64,000 nucleotides of DNA. Source: Corallium rubrum. Taxonomy: Eukaryota > Cnidaria > Anthozoa > Scleralcyonacea > Coralliidae. Shown piece by piece: positions 32,061-42,179 of this stretch (position 1 is its first letter; every line of letters starts with the position of its first letter). Both the position numbers and the translations under genes were made by a program. The notes beneath the pieces are model-generated. The model had not been told where the DNA came from, did no database searches, and saw only the letters and a list, made by a program, of their open reading frames with translations. Location of the stretch: NCBI GenBank assembly GCA_964035015.1, contig OZ035998.1, forward strand, positions 31,120,358-31,184,357. Direction: 5' to 3'.

Positions 32061-32406
32061 TGGTAGTGGTAGTGGTAGTGGTAGTGGTAGTGGTAGTGGT
32101 AGTGGTAGTGGTAGTGGTAGTGGTAGTGGTAGTGGTAGTGGTAGTGGTAGTGGTAGTGGTAGTGGTAGTGGTAGTGGTAGTGGTAGTGGTAGTGGTAGTG
32201 GTAGTGGTAGTGGTAGTGGTAGTAGTAGTGGTAGTGGTAGTGGTAGTGGTAGTGGTAGTGGTAGTGGTAGTGGTAGTGGTAGTGGTAGTGGTAGTGGTAG
32301 TGGTAGTGGTAGTGGTAGTGGTAGTGGTAGTGGTAGTGGTAGTGGTAGTGGTAGTGGTAGTGGTAGTGGTAGTGGTAGTGGTAGTAGTAGTAGTAGTAGT
32401 AGTAGT
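31985..32406. repeat. (AGT)n and (AGTGGT)n microsatellite at a LINE 3' end
   Basis: About 25 AGT units, then about 55 AGTGGT hexamers with a single AGTAGT break at 32221, then AGT again. It continues the LINE tail, so it probably grew from it. The SGSG, VV, LPLP and HYHY ORFs are artefacts. Confidence 0.97.
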
Positions 32407-32499
32407 GCAATAGCTAGACAGTATAACCTACTACTATGTAAGGTGACATCAAACCCCTCTATGTTACATATACGTAAATTATACATTCAAACTTCATTC

Positions 32500-32900
32500 T
32501 CGTTTCTTATTGGTCAACATACTGTAGTCAATTCTCATATGTTCGGCAGGTGTTACATCATTTCCGTCGAATACTGTAAATTATTGAATGCTGATGACGT
32601 CACTACCTCAATTAAAGCGCGCGAAAATTACAAAAGAGCAAAATGGCCTGCGGTAGATTTGCCTCTGTTGACGAAGGCAACTCTTTTTACTGCCAGACCT
32701 TGCTTGCATTATAGTACAATTGTGTTGGATGTATAATAATGAGGATTTATTAACCGAATGCGAGGTATGTACGGGAAAGTATTTGTCTGAGGTTTTCGTA
32801 CAGACCGAGCGACGAAGGGGCGAGGTTTGTGCGATAGAACCGAGGGCAAATACTTTCCAGTACAGATCGAGCAAGCGAGGTTAATAAGGAATTTATTATA
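32500..32900 (+). mobile_element. Promoter-plus-ATG repeat cassette (Crypton-like N-terminus?)
   Basis: TGACGTCA (32595), GCGCGAAAA, then ATG at 32643 with MACGRFASVDEGNSFYC, which loses frame in 25 codons. The following 32740-32890 is a fold-back (TTATTAACCGAATGCGAGG and complement; GGGAAAGTATTTG with CAAATACTTTCC). The peptide start resembles the N-termini of cnidarian Crypton/DUF3504-type recombinase families; that is from memory and weak. Confidence 0.35.
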
Positions 32901-33290
32901 TGGCTATTGGTTTATTTTATTTTTAAGCTTCGAACGTTATTTTCGTCTTCGGAGTATGCTGTTTACCTTACCTGTTGACTGTTTCGTGTCGCTTCTTGGC
33001 CTTCTTATTTACACCAGTTCGGCTTTTATTTGTCGTGTTTTTAGATAAACAGCTTTAAAGAAAACCAGTAGTAATGTTCCAACACATTTTATTGTTCAGA
33101 ATATTTGAATAAAGATACCTATTTCTCTTTTATTTGTATTCAAATCAACTCCGAAATTTTCCCGCCAAAACTTACAGGGCCGAGAAAAAAGCGTATTGAC
33201 CGGTCGGTCAATATCGTAAAATCCCGACCTCTCAGGAACGAATCAGCGTGCGTCATTTTGCGTACGAACCGGAAATCAAACCTAGCCATA
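32900..33290. other. Unassigned intronic sequence
   Basis: Two short ORFs lack motifs. GACCGGTCGGTCAATA at 33197 is a small palindrome. Confidence 0.35.
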
Positions 33291-33292
33291 TA

Positions 33293-33500
33293 ACTAGAAA
33301 TACTGTACATGATCGCAACAACCCCTCGCTCACTTTTAATATGTACATTTTTGTAAGCCACCACCACCACACACACACTTTCTGGTTTTGGTTTTTTTTT
33401 TTGTATTTAAGCCTATTATAGTTTTTGTATTTAGTCTACTAGAAATACATAAACGCAACGACCCCTCGCCCGCTTTTAATACATTAAATATACATAAATA
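33293..33500 (-). repeat. CTAGAAATACATGAACGCAAC repeat, two tandem fragments
   Basis: CTAGAAATACTGTACATGATC, GCAACAACCCCTCGC (33293-33340) and CTAGAAATACATAAACGCAA, CGACCCCTCGCCCGCTTTTA (33438-33482) match the complement of 56235-56300 and 62820-62892. Confidence 0.6.
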
Positions 33501-33569
33501 CCCCTCCCCTCCTCCCCCCGATTAGAATAAGCACCTGATCTGTTACGTTTTAAAATAAGCACCTGAGCT

Positions 33570-33785
33570 TGTTTTTCTCGTTCAGTTTCTTACTTTTTCC
33601 CAGTACCCTGCTATCTGAACTGCGAAAGTTGCGGATTTGTTGATATATATATATATGATTTGATGATATATATATATATATATATATATTCTCGCAGAAT
33701 TTCTTTCCCACTTGCGTGTAATTTCGCGTGTAAGTGAACTCCATGCGTGTCGAGATTAGCACCCTCACCCGGGCTCGGGGATAAA
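33570..33785 (-). repeat. Repeat paired with 61105-61275 (inverted), with (AT)n inside
   Basis: CCAGTACCCTGCTATCTGAA and CATGCGTGTCGAGATTAGCA, CCCTCACCCGGGCTCGGGG match the reverse complement of 61105-61275. The copy here contains two AT runs (33641-33690). Confidence 0.65.
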
Positions 33786-33829
33786 ACTGATTATTAGATT
33801 CGGTTTACGCATGATATCAAGAATTATCC

Positions 33830-34170
33830 AGACTTCTCAGTCTTCGGTAGATAACATTGACCTCGGTCTGGATAATTCTTGTTGGTATAAATACACAGGT
33901 GATTATAGAAAATCGCGTGCGCTGATTGGTGGAGCTACTTCAGAATAATCCTCGATAATCACCTGCAGCGTTTATTCAAAATGGCCGCCAGGCAATTTGT
34001 CAATGCCGAGGAAATTAACAATTTTAAAGAAAATGTTGTTCCTAAAAGTAAGAAAATGTGTATTTATACTAAAACAATTATTCACCTCAGGCTCGGTGAA
34101 TAATAACCTTAACTTCGTCTCGGTTATTATTCACTGATATTCACCTCGCCTTCGGCGAATAATTGTTAAA
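33830..34170 (+). mobile_element. Fold-back repeat carrying a promoter and a 22-codon first exon
   Basis: 33830-33885 and 34075-34170 are CCTCGG-centred fold-backs. Between them, TATAAATACA (33886) and GATTGGTGGAGC precede an ATG at 33981. The frame reads MAARQFVNAEEINNFKENVV then PK and meets a good donor (GTAAGA at 34048). It looks like exon 1 of a gene captured in, or belonging to, a mobile element. The peptide resembles the N-terminus of Crypton/DUF3504-like families of cnidarians (weak, from memory). No downstream exon is found. Confidence 0.42.
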
Positions 34171-34174
34171 TATC

Positions 34175-34500
34175 GTGTTCAGACTCATCCAATAATTTTT
34201 AAATATACGAACGCAGAAGCATCACAAACAAATTAAATAATAAAAAAAAAACATACTGTTTGTATGAATAAAATCACTCCAGTTACTGAAGGAAGACGTT
34301 TTATTCATTGTTACGGCTGCAACTCGAAACGAATAGTTCATCTTTGCTACTAAATCTTCTACGGTGTAAACTGATAGATTCGTCTATTGGAATAAAATAA
34401 ACGATGTCATTATTACTCGGGTTACTTGTGGTAGAGCCGAATATTAAATTCAGCTCTGTCTTTTGTATATATTTTATTTCGCTTCACCTTACGCCACTTA
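34175..34500. other. Unassigned intronic sequence
   Basis: ATTACTCGGGTTACTTGTGGTAGCCGA recurs at about 57610, so this includes a dispersed repeat. No exon is seen. Confidence 0.4.
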
Positions 34501-34504
34501 ACTT

Positions 34505-35046
34505 CATTTTATTTCAATTCACTTCACTTCAGTTAATTTTAATTTCACTTCACTTCACCTGACGTCACTTCATTTCACTTCACTTCGATTCGTATGTTTC
34601 ACTTCACTTCACTTCACTTCACTTCACCTCACCTCACCTCGCCTCGCCTCGCCTCGCCTCGCCTCGCCTCGCCTCGCCTCGCCTCGCCTCGCCTCGCCTC
34701 GCCTCGCCTCGCCTCGCCTCGCCTCGCCTCGCCTCACTTCACTTCACTTCACTTCACTTCACTTCACTTCACTTCACTTCACTTCACTTCACTTCACTTC
34801 ACTTCACTTCACTTCACTTCACTTCACTTCACTTCACTTCACTTCACTTCACTTCACTTCACTTCACTTCACTTCACTTCACTTCACTTCACTTCACTTC
34901 ACTTCACTTCACTTCACTTCACTTCACTTCACTTCACTTCACTTCACTTCACTTCACTTCACTTCACTTCACTTCACTTCACTTCACTTCACTTCACTTC
35001 ACTTCACTTCACTTCACTTCACTTCACTTCACTTCACTTCACTTCA
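34505..35046. repeat. (CACTT)n with embedded (CGCCT)n, pentanucleotide array
   Basis: Degenerate CACTT-like units from 34505, perfect from 34594, 21 CGCCT units at 34640-34733, then about 62 CACTT units to 35045. The array ends 18 bp below exon 3's last base. HFTSL ORFs are artefacts. Confidence 0.97.
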
Positions 35047-35063
35047 TTTTCAGTTCAACTTAC

Positions 35064-35257
35064 TTTATGATACTTCTTTATGTAAGGAAAATAGACGTTG
35101 CCACTATAGTTCGTCCAGCTTGGCTGTACTTGCAAGATATAACTGACAATTGTCATGTTGGACACGTTTGTCGTGTTCCACTTTACTCGGATTGATCTAT
35201 ATTCTGAACTAAACAAAGTTGGTATTCCTGGCGTCGGTAATTCACGCTCTTGATCTG
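35064..35257 (-). CDS. Exon 3 of the FN3 receptor-like gene (FN3 domain, first half)
   Basis: The acceptor is TTATTTTTAG (exon from 35257; GCAG three bases later is an in-frame alternative), entry phase 1. The donor is GTAAGT after AAA at 35064, exit phase 0. The exon is 194 nt, residues 58-122. It encodes LPTPGIPTLFSSEYRSIRVK, W, and then TIVSYILQVQPSW. This is the classic FN3 A-B-C strand pattern: P-x-x-P, S-S...I-x-V-x-W, then Y-x-L-Q. Four N-glycosylation sequons (NTT, NVS, NMT, NYS) support an extracellular location. It is the strongest coding exon in the window. ROS1/sevenless N-termini have a similar Cys-rich segment followed by such an FN3 domain; cytokine-receptor FN3 domains are the alternative. 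Confidence 0.8.
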
Positions 35258-35309
35258 CTAAAAATAACAACAAGATATCAAAGTTGAATACTTCACAAAT
35301 CTTCATTGA

Positions 35310-36420
35310 AGCAAAACTCGTATTATAAAATAGGTTCCGTCTTAAGCACGCTGTGATTGGTCAGTTACTAGACTGAAAGCCCCGCCGATCTTATCTGAGA
35401 GGCGTCTGAATTCAATACGCGATAATGCCGTCCAGTGACGTCACTACCATGGTGTAAACATGAAGCGCCCCAAAAGGTAACCGACTCGATCCTAAGACAA
35501 AAAACAGCGTTCAAGACTTAATTAAAAAAAAGTGAACCAAAAGCTGCATATATAAACTCCTTATCCGATCCTCATTTGTTCGACCGTACGGCGTCATTTC
35601 CTGTGAATAGCCAGTAAACCAACAGAACTTGAGCAGAAGAGAAAGACTTCAAGACGAAACTTTAGTCGATGATAGTACAGATCAAACAATTCCTATCAGA
35701 AAGTTCTAAAGACTGTAAATATATAAAAAAGTCCAAACATGAGGTAGGCACTCTAAACTTCTGGTAGAAGGCGACTAATAACTTGGGTGACATGACCTTC
35801 TTAACTTTTTTTTTTAAAATACGTAGTATTGATGGATATGTCTGTGACTCTGTGTGAACATTTTATAAGCACGGAACTCTGAGCATGGAATAAGCCGATT
35901 GGAAAACAAATCCCCAACATTCTTCCGAAATATCCTTCTTCTAGGACTCTCTGGACATTTGGGTGAGGTGGTTTTTGTAAAAAAACGAAAACCGCCCGAA
36001 AAAACCCGAAAAAACCGGGTGAACCGATTTTTTTAAAACGCGTTCGAAACCACAGTTTAAAAAAAACATGCATGACGCTACTCGTGCAAGATTTCAATTT
36101 AAAAAACAATTGTATTGATTATAACATCCTAACTACGAATTACAAAGAAACATGCAGTATATAAGATAAATTTTACATTCAGGAGAATCGTCCAGTTTTT
36201 CGGCTTTCTTGAAGAAATCGGCCAAACAGCACTTTGGCTCATTTTGGCAGAGAAATGTTACGAGTAACCAACAGTTTCGGACCTTAGCCCTTAGGATATC
36301 TCACTTTTTAATTCGCAGAAAATGCCAAATACAGTTTTGTAACAATTACGTGAAAAAGGTCCCCCCCCCCCAAAAAAAATAAATTTAGTTTGCCCCTCGA
36401 TTGCCACACCCACATTCACT
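35310..36420. other. Intronic sequence, one promoter-like patch, poly-C tracts
   Basis: 35340-35490 has AAGCACGCTGTGATTGGTCA and TGACGTCACTACCATGG, as in other repeats here, but no clean boundary. Poly-C/CCCCCCAC tracts are at 36360-36450. No exon is supported. Confidence 0.4.
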
Positions 36421-36924
36421 CCCCCCCCCCACCCCCCACCCCCCAAACTGCGAGGCCTGGCGCCGCCGCTGGTGGTTAACCAGAGGCAAGGAAACGAAGC
36501 AAAAGAATACGTTATCTGAACTGTTGAACGATAAATTCTGTTCTATAATAATCAACAGCTGAAGTTTTAGTATTGATCATTACATCGCATTGAGTCGCTA
36601 ATGAATTTGTCACTACAATGGTGACTCATAAAGTAAGACAAACATGAAGGGGGTAGGGGCCCACAATCTTTTTTTTTAGTCAGTCCCCGAACAATGTTTC
36701 AATTCTTTGGTCTCTGAAAGGGTATTTCCTGCATTTTGAAGGCACTATTCTCGGCTACGACGCCAACTCGATTCAAAGTATTCAATTGGCAAGCTTTTCT
36801 AGTTTTTTTTCCCAAATTGTCGTCAAACTTCAGTCCCTAACCACAACAGAACCTTAGCTGTTTAGAAACAGAAACGTATTTGACGACATATTCTGGAATA
36901 GCCGCGAAAGGACTGGAAGGGTCC

Positions 36925-37285
36925 AGGGACGTAGCCAGGGGGGGAGCCGTGGGAGCCGCGGCTCCCCCCCTTTTGATATAAAACGACAGACATGTAACTA
37001 CAAAATTGATGCAATATGAATTGTGTCAGGAAATAAACTGTAAACAGTGTATTCAATCTACTGAGTGTATGCATTTTGAGTATCTATGTGACGTTTGCGT
37101 GTTTTGAGTATTTTATATGACGTTTTTTTACCTTTAGAGTCTGTAAAATCTTCCTCCAAAAGCCAGGAAATGGCATTTCAGCGACTCTCGATTTCAAAAT
37201 TTCCCGGGGGAGCATGCCCCCGGACCCCCCTAAAAAATTTTTTATTTCGGCTCCCCCCCCTTTCAAAATCCTGGCTACGTGCCTG
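36925..37285. mobile_element. hAT-like MITE with GC-rich core (CAGGGACGTAGCCAGG ends)
   Basis: Left end CAGGGACGTAGCCAGGGGGG, right end AATCCTGGCTACGTGCCTG. Right half carries the core TTTCCCGGGGGAGCATGCCC, CCGGACCCCCC. An almost identical copy without the left end is nested at 40908-41216. CAG-starting TIRs fit hAT; the 8-bp TSD is not clear here. Confidence 0.7.
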
Positions 37286-37401
37286 AGTCATCCCTTTTAG
37301 CCGAAACCGGCCGAATATGCCAAATACGTTTTGGGAAACGCCCAAGTTCAGGTTAGCCCTGGTCTGCCTACACTACTGGCATGCGTGGACGATTTACAAA
37401 C

Positions 37402-37468
37402 CTTGTTTCATGCGCCCTTCAAGATAAACATCATTGCAAGTGTTCTTGCAGATACTTTCTTCTTTGAC
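37402..37468 (-). CDS. Exon 2 of the FN3 receptor-like gene
   Basis: The acceptor is TTGTTTGTGTAG (exon from 37468, phase 0) and the donor GTTTGT after CAAG at 37402 (phase 1). The exon is 67 nt, residues 36-57. It reads VKEESICKNTCNDVYLEGRM then KQ. The C-x3-C pair continues the C-x3-C pair of exon 1, giving a four-Cys N-terminal segment. The donor is weak at +3 and +4. Phase joins exon 1 (exit 0) to exon 3 (entry 1), and without it those two would not be in frame; this is the main support. Confidence 0.52.
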
Positions 37469-37489
37469 CTACACAAACAACATTATTAG

Positions 37490-37845
37490 TAAAGTTGAAC
37501 AATAACACAGAAACTTAACCTTGGCTTAACTTATTTTTAAGATTTATTGTTATTTCGTCTGGAAAAGGCTAACGTCGCTGAAATGCGCGAGATTCTCAGT
37601 AGCAAGCGCGAGAGCGTGAAATGAGCCCAGAATGCGTGAGATTCACGCGGGATGCGTGAGACTTCAGACTTGGGATGTCCACACTCCAGTAGTAGTATGT
37701 GTGCCGCAGACGAATATGGATAGATATGCGATCTTCATTGACTTTGTACATTAACTGCATTGTTCATCAATGATGGCAGTGCAGTGCTGTACAAGGTTCA
37801 CCCGGCACATTTGGCACCTTCTAGTGATTGCCTTACATGAAAACA
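37490..37845. other. Unassigned intronic sequence
   Basis: AAATGCGCGAGATTCTCAG...GAATGCGTGAGATTCACGCG repeats (37576-37665) are short, imperfect and non-coding. Confidence 0.4.
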
Positions 37846-37850
37846 CTTAA

Positions 37851-38292
37851 AGTGTCTATAAAATGAAAAATTCGTTGGCATTTTTGTTGTTTTATGGTAC
37901 AGAGGAGAATGGCAGGAGCACTCACTGAAAATTTCAAGAGAATCTGATGCGTAGTTTTCGCGCTATCAACTCTCAAAATTTGCCGTGGATAGTTTGTTTT
38001 GGGGAAATTTGGGCTTCTTGGTAACCATGCCTTATGACGTACGCAGATGGATTATTAATAGTGAAATCTATTGTTCTTATGCATAGTTGTCCATCTGCGT
38101 ACGTCATAAGTATTGTTTCCGAAAGCCCAATTTTTCTCCAAGAACGAACTAGCCATAGCAAACTTTGAGAGTTTATGGCGCGAAAACTACGCATCAGATT
38201 CTCTTGAAATTTTCAGTGAGAGTGCTCCTGCCATGCTCCTCTGTACAATAAAACAACAAAAATGCCAACGAATTTTTTATTTCATAGACACT
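37851..38292. mobile_element. Fold-back MITE, TTAA TSD, TIR AGTGTCTATAAAATG
   Basis: TTAA at 37847-37850 and 38293-38296. Arms of about 190 bp pair throughout (AAATTCGTTGGCATTTTTGT, GATGCGTAGTTTTCGCGC, TTATGACGTACGCAGATGGA). Same TSD and AGTG start as 1815 and 22468, but a different arm sequence. Confidence 0.88.
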
Positions 38293-38299
38293 TTAAAAG

Positions 38300-38750
38300 C
38301 TTCATGACGATGTATTGTATTTCAATTGTTCTAACCTAGCTACAAGTAGCTTCCACTAGACTAGCACATATGCTGTCATGTCTCTTTCTCTGATTATCTG
38401 CCTAATTCAGACTGGACACTTTTTCTTCCACTTTTGGCACCCTTTCAAGCCTTTCACGCCTTTCACGCCTTCAGTGGCGTAACTGGTAATCTTCTGGAGG
38501 GGAGGGACGCGAAATTTCCCGACAAGTCTCTAGCAGTTAACCATGTTACTAACAGTAGTTTGGACACGACATGGCCAAGGCTGTAAAATTTGACTTGGCG
38601 GTAAAAAGTAAAAGAAGTAAAATTCTTAGACGGCATAGTACACCTACGCAATAATATAATAGACTCCCCAGTAAATGCTAACTACAGTAATTACAGTCAC
38701 ATGCAGCAAATGTATTCAAATGGTGTTTGAACTTGGTACTATTTATCAAT
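38300..38750. other. Unassigned; one hAT-like terminus
   Basis: CAGTGGCGTAACTGGTAATC at 38471 is a hAT-type end without a partner. The rest is not recognised. Confidence 0.35.
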
Positions 38751-38756
38751 TATAGA

Positions 38757-38876
38757 CCTGGAGCGAAGGGTATTCCACAAAAAATTACCCCGAAGGATGA
38801 AATAACATTTCATCCCGAGGGGTAATTTAGTGTGGAACACCCCGAGCAAAGGGTCTATAATTGATATAATATACCG
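38757..38876. repeat. Fold-back TATAGACCTGGAGCGAAGGG
   Basis: TCAATTATAGACC... and GGGTCTATAATTGA ends; inner GTATTCCACAAAAAATTACC pairs with GGTAATTTAGTGTGGAACAC; centre GAAGGATGAAATAACATTTC. Non-coding. Confidence 0.8.
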
Positions 38877-38984
38877 AAACATATAATCTTTCAAAAAAAA
38901 CCCTTCTTTTTTGCTTTCTTTGTATTTTTTGAATTCTTATTTTCTTGTTACTCAACAATTTTCTTGTCAACATTAATGTTCAGG

Positions 38985-39185
38985 CCGGCGAAACGTCTTC
39001 TTGTTCCGCCATTATGGATCGTGATCGGTGGCCTCATTGGGGTGGTGAAACAATACGAATTTTCTGAATAAGAATAGAGCTAAATTCCAATAGGATAAAA
39101 GATGATACAGCAATATGGCCGCCATTTCATTGTTTCGGTACACCAATATGGCCGCCGTGACGTCAAATGAAAACCATCTATTGAC
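38985..39185 (-). repeat. Inverted partner of the repeat at 20160-20365
   Basis: GATCGTGATCGGTGGCC, GGGGTGGTGAAACAATACGA, GGTACACCAATATGGCCGCC, GTGACGTCA are the complement of that copy. Confidence 0.75.
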
Positions 39186-39199
39186 AGCTTCGTTTTGGT

Positions 39200-40050
39200 T
39201 TTCGCGCGTGGCATTCACGCGTGGTACACGAACTTTTGAGTTGAGGTAACGCAACAAACATATAATAAATTATAACAAATTGTTATTCGAATAAAAAATG
39301 GTATGTTGATGCACTATTTTTGATGAAAATTCCAGGTACATGTCTTTTATATCAGATGAACATTCAAAAGTACCTTGAATTAGTAATTAATCGGCTTACT
39401 TGCTGGGTTCTTGAAGTTGACAAAAACGTCCATGATAAGTAAAGTTCTGTTTTAGGAATGTTGCCAAGATTATCAAAGGGTCTTAGAGGGGAACCAACAC
39501 TGCAAGTTAGGAAATTTATAAGGGGGTCTGGGGCACAATGATCTCTATAAAATAAACTGGATTGCTCATCTGGCTTCATTATCTGGCTTCAAAAATGAAG
39601 TGATGACGAATTTGGAGTACCAAGATGGCCGCCACGGAAACTCTGTTGTTTTCGTAGCACGAAAAGAGACGAAAAGAGGGGCATTAAGAAAATTCTTGCT
39701 ATTGGTATCAAACAAAGATCACTGTACAAGGTTTAGACGCTTAGTTTTTGCATTTGTTATTATTATTAAGCAGTAAAACGTGTTATTTCGTAGTTTTTTA
39801 TTCTGCCCGGTAATCAGTCAATAAAATAACCTCATTGTAAAACTATCTATATACCTGGTCCTTTGGTATTAAAACAAGTCTTTACAAAGCCTTGAAGTAT
39901 GTAGTTGACAATTTCGGACTGTATTTCCTTGTATTTTCCTTTTACAGTTGGTAAATTGACATCTGAGAATTGTTTTACGGCTTTTCCGACCCCGGGTATA
40001 AAACTCGCAATATATTACTACTCTTAAGCCTGCAAAGTACACTGGACTTG
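39200..40050. other. Unassigned intronic sequence
   Basis: TTGGAGTACCAAGATGGCCG (39614) and TTGGAGTACCAATATGGCCG (40050) are related words about 440 bp apart. No exon is supported. Confidence 0.35.
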
Positions 40051-40055
40051 GAGTA

Positions 40056-41300
40056 CCAATATGGCCGCCAGTGGCTTCAAACATTGAACTCTAAGTAAAC
40101 TGGAACGATAACTCGATCGATGGCGTATCATGAAGCCAAAAATGGCGGACATGGGGGCCGCCATGCACGTCAATCCCAGTCCCTTTTACCTTATAGCCGA
40201 GAAAAAATGAAGCTGAATTTGGACTTATTTAGTGAAATGGGTTGAAAAAAAACTGAACTTGTTGACCACTTTCAGGCTTAGATTAAATTCCAATATACTA
40301 TAGAGCAGGTGAACACTGACATGACGAGTAAAAACAAGAAAAACAGTAAAAATATAAGGTCTCAAATGAAAGTCAACAATATGCAATCAAAATTGGCATG
40401 GTTTGGACAAATATAAAGAAAATACATAAGCATCTCATGTTTAAAAGGAAGAGTTTGTTTATAAAGACAGTTGGCTTTTAAATTTCTCAATTTTCAGTAG
40501 AAAAAACCCAACAAAATTCACTTTACCGGGTGTTATTACAGCTCTGGAGTTACTCTTTGTATCGAAAAAAGTCAGATTTAGCATTTCCACAACTGAAACT
40601 TGAGTTAAAGCTATACTTTAACCTCAATCTTTTACTAATTCTTGGCATGCCAACCTTCAAACTTTGAGATAACAAAGAAAAATAAGAAAAACCTGCATTT
40701 TCCGTAGAGTTTCGGACTCGAATTTTGCTTTTGTTCGGCAGATGTTCGGCCGATAAGCCCAATACGTACTAGCTTCTTCGGCATAATTTCTAAAAACCTT
40801 TAGGCATAAAAAATTATGAGTTTTCTGGTTGATTTTTGCAGCGAGTTTTCAGTTTTTCAATTGTGCCACTTCATGCCCCCAGCGGCCGGAAGTTTGACTT
40901 CACCCAAACAACAGACATGTAATTACAAAACTGATGCAATATGAATTGTGTCAGGAAATAAACTGTAAACAGTGTATTCAATCTACTGAGTGTATGCATT
41001 TTGAGTATCTATGTGACGTTTGCGTGTTTTGAGTATTTTATATGACGTTTTTTTAACCTTTAGAGTCTGTAAAAACTTCTTCCAAAAGCCAGGAAATGGC
41101 ATTTCAGCAACTCTCGATTTCAAAATTTCCCGGGGGACCATGCCCCCGGACCCCCCTAAAAAATTTTTTATTTCGGCTCCCCCCCCCCCTTTCAAAATCC
41201 TGGCTACGTGCCTGCCCAATCATAGGGCCAGTCTTATGGAGTTATCGTTCCAGTTTACTTAGAGTTCAATGGCTTCAAAATGTTTACTGCTGACCATATT
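40056..41300. mobile_element. Full-length copy of the GGAACGATAACTC TIR family with nested hAT-like insert
   Basis: Ends CATTGAACTCTAAGTAAACT, GGAACGATAACTC and the complement GAGTTATCGTTCC, AGTTTACTTAGAGTTCAATG. The inner region matches 5012-5338 then 13168-13790. 40908-41216 is an inserted piece of the hAT-like family, absent from the 13168 copy, which reads CACCCAATCATAGG straight through. About 0.94 kb without the insert. No transposase. Confidence 0.8.
40908..41216. mobile_element. Nested hAT-like MITE fragment
   Basis: AACAACAGACATGTAATTAC to AATCCTGGCTACGTGCCTG equals 37000-37280 with few differences. CCCAA is present on both sides (CACCCAA / CCCAATCA), consistent with a target duplication. 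The left TIR is lost. Confidence 0.75.
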
Positions 41301-41985
41301 AAAAGGATGACTCTGAAATGCCAATGCCATTTCTTGCCTTTTGGGAGAAAGTGATAAAGGTAGGAAGTGAAACAAAATACAAAAGTGAAGTATATAGTCA
41401 AACCAGATGTTCTCTATTAAATTGATACGCATATGAGATGTTGTTTGTTGACATGAAATTTTGTCCCAAGGAAGTAGCATTTGAATGAAGCCAACATGGG
41501 GGCCCCCTCCCTCGGGACTAACATTGATAGGTGCATGATTCCCCAATGAGTTTACTTAAATTATTGGTTTCATTTAAACATCAAACAACACATAAATGTG
41601 ATGTTGTACTTGAAGTTTATGGCTCTAACTTTACGTAAAATTTCGCATTACTTGAAGTTTGTCATCGAAAACGATTTTTTAGAGCAGCCTATCAAGAATT
41701 GTGATTTATAAGCATTTGTAAGTCACTGATTGAATCCCACCAATCAAAATTGCAATGTTGCCAATCAATATTGCAAAGTCATACAAAAAAAGTAAGAGTT
41801 AGTGAGTTAATTGACTCCAAGGCATTATATAGTTCTTAATATTATAACATGCAATTAGATTAAAAATAAAAAGAAAGGAGCTGCAGCTCTTGAATTTAAA
41901 TTTATTAAATTTGCCACTTAACGTGTGGCAGGAGAGAGGAACAAAACTTTCGTCCCAATTGACACCAAACTCCTATGTGTAGACA
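41300..41985. other. Unassigned intronic sequence
   Basis: AATGCCATTTCTTGCC-type words (41318, 53206) belong to the GC-core repeat family. No exon is seen. Confidence 0.35.
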
Positions 41986-41989
41986 ACTA

Positions 41990-42175
41990 AGACCTAGGTG
42001 TTGATTTTAGGGGGGGAGGAAAACCGGAGAAAGTGGTGAAAAACCCTTGGAGTACAGGAGAGACCAACCAAACTCTACTCACATAAGTCCCAAGCTGGCG
42101 GAGGACGGGGCTATTCCCAAACGGTCAAAAGTCTAAAAATCGAAAGTTTTAGATGAGGGGGGGGGGGGGGGGGAT
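41990..42175 (+). repeat. GGAGGAAAACCGGAGAA repeat, copy 2, plus poly-G
   Basis: GGTGTTGATTTTAGGGGGGG, AGGAAAACCGGAGAAA, AGTACAGGAGAGACC, CTACTCACATAAGTCCC align with 8490-8590. A G19 tract ends the block (42156-42174). Confidence 0.65.
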
Positions 42176-42179
42176 CAGC

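Noticed and set aside
31947-32736. Ser-Gly, Leu-Pro, His-Tyr and poly-Val ORFs up to 251 codons
   Set aside because: All arise from the AGT/AGTGGT array at the LINE tail.
34594-35070. 158-residue HFTSL ORF
   Set aside because: Translated CACTT/CGCCT array.
40983-41219. 78-residue ORF with NFLGGSGGM motif
   Set aside because: Same peptide is produced at 6.2, 37.1 and 51.2 kb by the hAT-like GC-core repeat; it is not a protein family.
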